From Armatimonadota bacterium (lineage in GTDB: Bacteria > Armatimonadota > Zipacnadia > Zipacnadales > UBA11051): 16,911 nt of DNA. A program made the translations under genes and the position numbers. The notes under the pieces are model-generated. The model was not told where the DNA came from and did not search any database. It saw only the letters and a program-made list of their open reading frames with translations. Below, in pieces: positions 14,570-16,911 of the stretch (the first letter of the stretch is position 1; every line of letters begins with the position of its first letter). The stretch is taken from NCBI GenBank assembly GCA_003542955.1, contig DPJP01000465.1, forward strand, positions 1-16,911, read 5' to 3'.

Positions 14570-16911
14570 ATGCGTATTCACGCACTCATCGCTGTATGCC
14601 TTCTCGCAACCATACCTGCGTACTCAATCGCGCAACCGATCTCCGTTGATCTCCAGCTCGCCGCGGCCGAGGGCGTCGTTGTCACCGAAGAGGGGGCGGC
14701 AATAGGGCTGGCGATGCTGCGGTTCCACGATGCCGCGCTCGTCTCCTTCGAGGCCGAGGCCGCCGAGGCGCTCAGCTTCCAGGAGGGCTCGGGGGTCACC
14801 AATGCCCCCGATGCCAGCGGCGGAGCCTACATCGACCGCGTTACCCATGCCGAGTATCCCATCACCGTCGCCGAGCAGGGCACCTACCAGGGCTGGGCGC
14901 GGATATTCCTCCCGCATCCCGGCTCATGGAACCATGAGGAGTCGATGAATGCCGGCGGCAAGAAGCGCGTCAATGACAGTGAGCGCTGGGTGTTCGGTGA
15001 GTGGATTTGGAGCAAGCTCGACAGCTACACGCTCGGCCCCGGTGAGAACAGGTTCATCCTCCACAGCTTCCTCGGTGGCGCACGCATCGACTGCATCTTC
15101 TTCACGAAGAACCCCGACCTGCGTGGGGAGGGCCTCGTGGGGCTGCCGACGGCCGCCGACGGCATTGCGAGAGCGACGACCGCGCCGGTTCGCCCTTCAC
15201 GGGTCAAGGCCTGGGGCGCGGTGCGCGTCGACGCCGACCTCAACGGCGGACGCGTCGAGGCGGAGGTCTCGTCCGATGGCGGTGCGAGCTGGGTCCCGTC
15301 AGCGCCGGATGGGAGCCTTGCGGGGCTCAAGGTCGGCGGCGACGGCTCCGATGCGCTGTTGGTACGCCTGAGCCTGAAACCGGCTGCCGACGGCACATCT
15401 CCCGTTGTGCGCTCCGTGGCTGCCTCCCTCACCGTCGATCCGGCGGGTGAAGTGGCGCTGGAGAACGATCACTACCGCATCAGCTTCGCCAGGGACACAG
15501 GCAGGCTCTGCGGGATACTCAACAAGGCGACCTCGACGCCGGCAACGCCTCTGCATACCCAGCAGCCGGTGATGGCGCTGGGTGTGCGTCAAGCCGAGGG
15601 CGGAGCGCTGAATGTACTCACTCAAGATGAGATCAGCCTCGAGAGCATCGAGCAGAAGCCGGGCGCGCTGAAACTCGACTACAGCGCGCTCGAGGGTCGC
15701 GTGCGCATCGGGGTCGAGTTGACGGCTGACGAGACACCCCTTCTTGCCCTCAGGCACACTGTCACCAACAACAGCGACATGGAGATAGTCCGGCTCGACT
15801 TCCCGCTCATCGGCAACGCCGCAATCGGCGGGCACGAGGATGACGAGGCAGTGCTGCCCCGCACGGGTGGGGTACGCGTTGCGAATCCGGCCGCGGGCAA
15901 GACGCAGATGACCACATACCTCGGCGGCGGGTCGATGGCATGGATGGACCTGTGTGACACGACCTCCGGGCTGTTCATGATGGTTGCGGATCAGAGGCTC
16001 ACGACCACTGAGATCGAGTGTGCCCCTGCGCCCGCGCGTCGGGGTGTGGACCTGGCATTCCGCACACTGACGGCAGTGTTGCCCGGCAGGTCACGGGAAC
16101 GCGAGTACAGGCTGGGCATCCACGAGGGCGACTGGCACTGGGGAGCCGACCGCTACCGCGAATGGGCCTACTCATGGATGAAGCACCCCGATGACCCCGA
16201 GTGGGCCAGGTGGTGTGACGGATGGTGCCATGGGAGCGGCGCCCTCCCGTTCGGCAACATGAGCAGCATGATGCGGCGCATGAAGGACGAGGGCTGGGAG
16301 TACCTGCAGTACTGGGGCCAGATGACCGACGGCATCGACCAGTGCTGCGGCAACTTCTACTGGCCCGCACCGGCACTCGGCGGTCCTGATGGGTTCAGGC
16401 AGGGCATCGCCGACGTCCACGCGCTCGGAGGGCGTGTCACGGGCTACATGAACTGCCAGACCTGGACCCGCGACGCCTACAAGAATGAGAGCCTGCGCCG
16501 CACGCCCAAGAGCGACCTCCCGCAGGCCGCGCTCGACCTCATCCACCCGCTCGAGTGGTTCGAGCGATGGCGGCTGTACCAGCTTGACGGCTCGGCGCAG
16601 GGCTACTACGCATCGACGCTCGGCTGGTACATCATGTGCCCGGCCTCCGAGGGCTTCCGCGAGCACCTGCGCTGGTGGATTGTGGACAAGTACGCGAAGG
16701 AGTACGGCGCCGACGGTGTCTACATCGACCAGACGGGCGCAACCGCGGCCAAGGCCTGCTATAACCTCGACCACGGGCATGACGACATCGGCGACTGGGG
16801 GAAGGGCAACGTCGAGATGCTCCGGCAGGCGGTTACGCAGGCCCGTGCAGTGAACCCCGATTTCACAATCTCTATCGAGGGCTCAGGCGACGCGCTGGGC
16901 CAGTACGCGAG
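14570..16911 (+). CDS. Secreted glycoside hydrolase-like protein (DUF6259-like barrel with CBM), cut by window end
   Basis: The reading frame runs from ATG 14570 to the last base without a stop, giving 780 residues; the 3' end is missing. The ATG has GGGAG seven bases upstream. Signal peptide 1-21 (AYSIA|Q). Residues about 55-180 resemble CBM6/CBM35: SFEAEAAEALSFQEG (59-73), DASGGAYIDRV (81-91), GTYQGWARIFLP (104-115) and a closing strand RIDCIFF (172-178). A beta-sandwich from about 297 (ENDHYRISFARDTGRL) to about 520 is typical of hydrolases acting on glycans. The (beta/alpha)8-like part includes DGWCHGSGALPFGN, GYMNCQTW (625-632) and GADGVYIDQTG (713-723), where Asp720 is the likely catalytic carboxylate, then a Cys-Tyr...HGH segment recalling DUF6259 proteins. 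Family assignment is from memory and the substrate is unknown. It is divergent from the lyase gene, consistent with joint action on one extracellular polymer. Confidence 0.8.
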   Translation, partial: MRIHALIAVCLLATIPAYSIAQPISVDLQLAAAEGVVVTEEGAAIGLAMLRFHDAALVSFEAEAAEALSFQEGSGVTNAPDASGGAYIDRVTHAEYPITVAEQGTYQGWARIFLPHPGSWNHEESMNAGGKKRVNDSERWVFGEWIWSKLDSYTLGPGENRFILHSFLGGARIDCIFFTKNPDLRGEGLVGLPTAADGIARATTAPVRPSRVKAWGAVRVDADLNGGRVEAEVSSDGGASWVPSAPDGSLAGLKVGGDGSDALLVRLSLKPAADGTSPVVRSVAASLTVDPAGEVALENDHYRISFARDTGRLCGILNKATSTPATPLHTQQPVMALGVRQAEGGALNVLTQDEISLESIEQKPGALKLDYSALEGRVRIGVELTADETPLLALRHTVTNNSDMEIVRLDFPLIGNAAIGGHEDDEAVLPRTGGVRVANPAAGKTQMTTYLGGGSMAWMDLCDTTSGLFMMVADQRLTTTEIECAPAPARRGVDLAFRTLTAVLPGRSREREYRLGIHEGDWHWGADRYREWAYSWMKHPDDPEWARWCDGWCHGSGALPFGNMSSMMRRMKDEGWEYLQYWGQMTDGIDQCCGNFYWPAPALGGPDGFRQGIADVHALGGRVTGYMNCQTWTRDAYKNESLRRTPKSDLPQAALDLIHPLEWFERWRLYQLDGSAQGYYASTLGWYIMCPASEGFREHLRWWIVDKYAKEYGADGVYIDQTGATAAKACYNLDHGHDDIGDWGKGNVEMLRQAVTQARAVNPDFTISIEGSGDALGQYA

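Overview
The window is GC-rich, densely coding DNA with long antisense shadow frames. It carries seven genes, one of them cut by the right edge, and no RNA genes, insertion sequences, phage genes or CRISPR arrays that I can see. The gene content resembles environmental Planctomycetota, Armatimonadota or a related uncultured bacterial lineage: a large secreted S55 (SpoIVB-type) protease fused to a beta-propeller, a heparinase II/III-type lyase, an OPT/DUF6785-like membrane protein, a DUF6259-like glycoside hydrolase and a double-length SIS protein. This placement is inferred from family content only; there is no rRNA or other strong phylogenetic marker.

Left part (1-4770, minus strand): a 1345-residue exported protein with an S55 peptidase core, a low-complexity linker, a seven-bladed propeller and C-terminal beta-sandwich modules. 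It is followed after 16 bases by an endonuclease III-family [4Fe-4S] DNA glycosylase/lyase. The pair is probably one transcription unit although the functions look unrelated. A 340-base divergent region (4771-5110) separates it from a plus-strand gene (5111-7045) for a GT-B / CDP-glycerol-transferase-like cytoplasmic protein. That gene has a strong Shine-Dalgarno, a GTG start and a plausible sigma-70 promoter.

Middle and right (7064-14342, minus strand): three co-oriented genes. In transcription order they are a secreted heparinase-type polysaccharide lyase with a carbohydrate-binding module, a polytopic OPT-like transporter with a TTG start, and a protein combining MurQ etherase features with the two-SIS layout of the animal glucokinase regulatory protein (GKRP). 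Divergent from the lyase, at 14570 to the window end, is a secreted glycoside-hydrolase-like protein with a CBM35/CBM6-like module and a DUF6259-like barrel.

The right half therefore reads as a small glycan-use locus without SusC/SusD: two secreted carbohydrate-active enzymes outside, a transporter in the membrane, and a sugar-phosphate-binding SIS protein inside. That joint role is inference. The observations most worth pursuing are the swapped order of the two catalytic halves in the S55 protease and its propeller fusion, and the bacterial GKRP-like protein that has lost one of the two MurQ catalytic glutamates.
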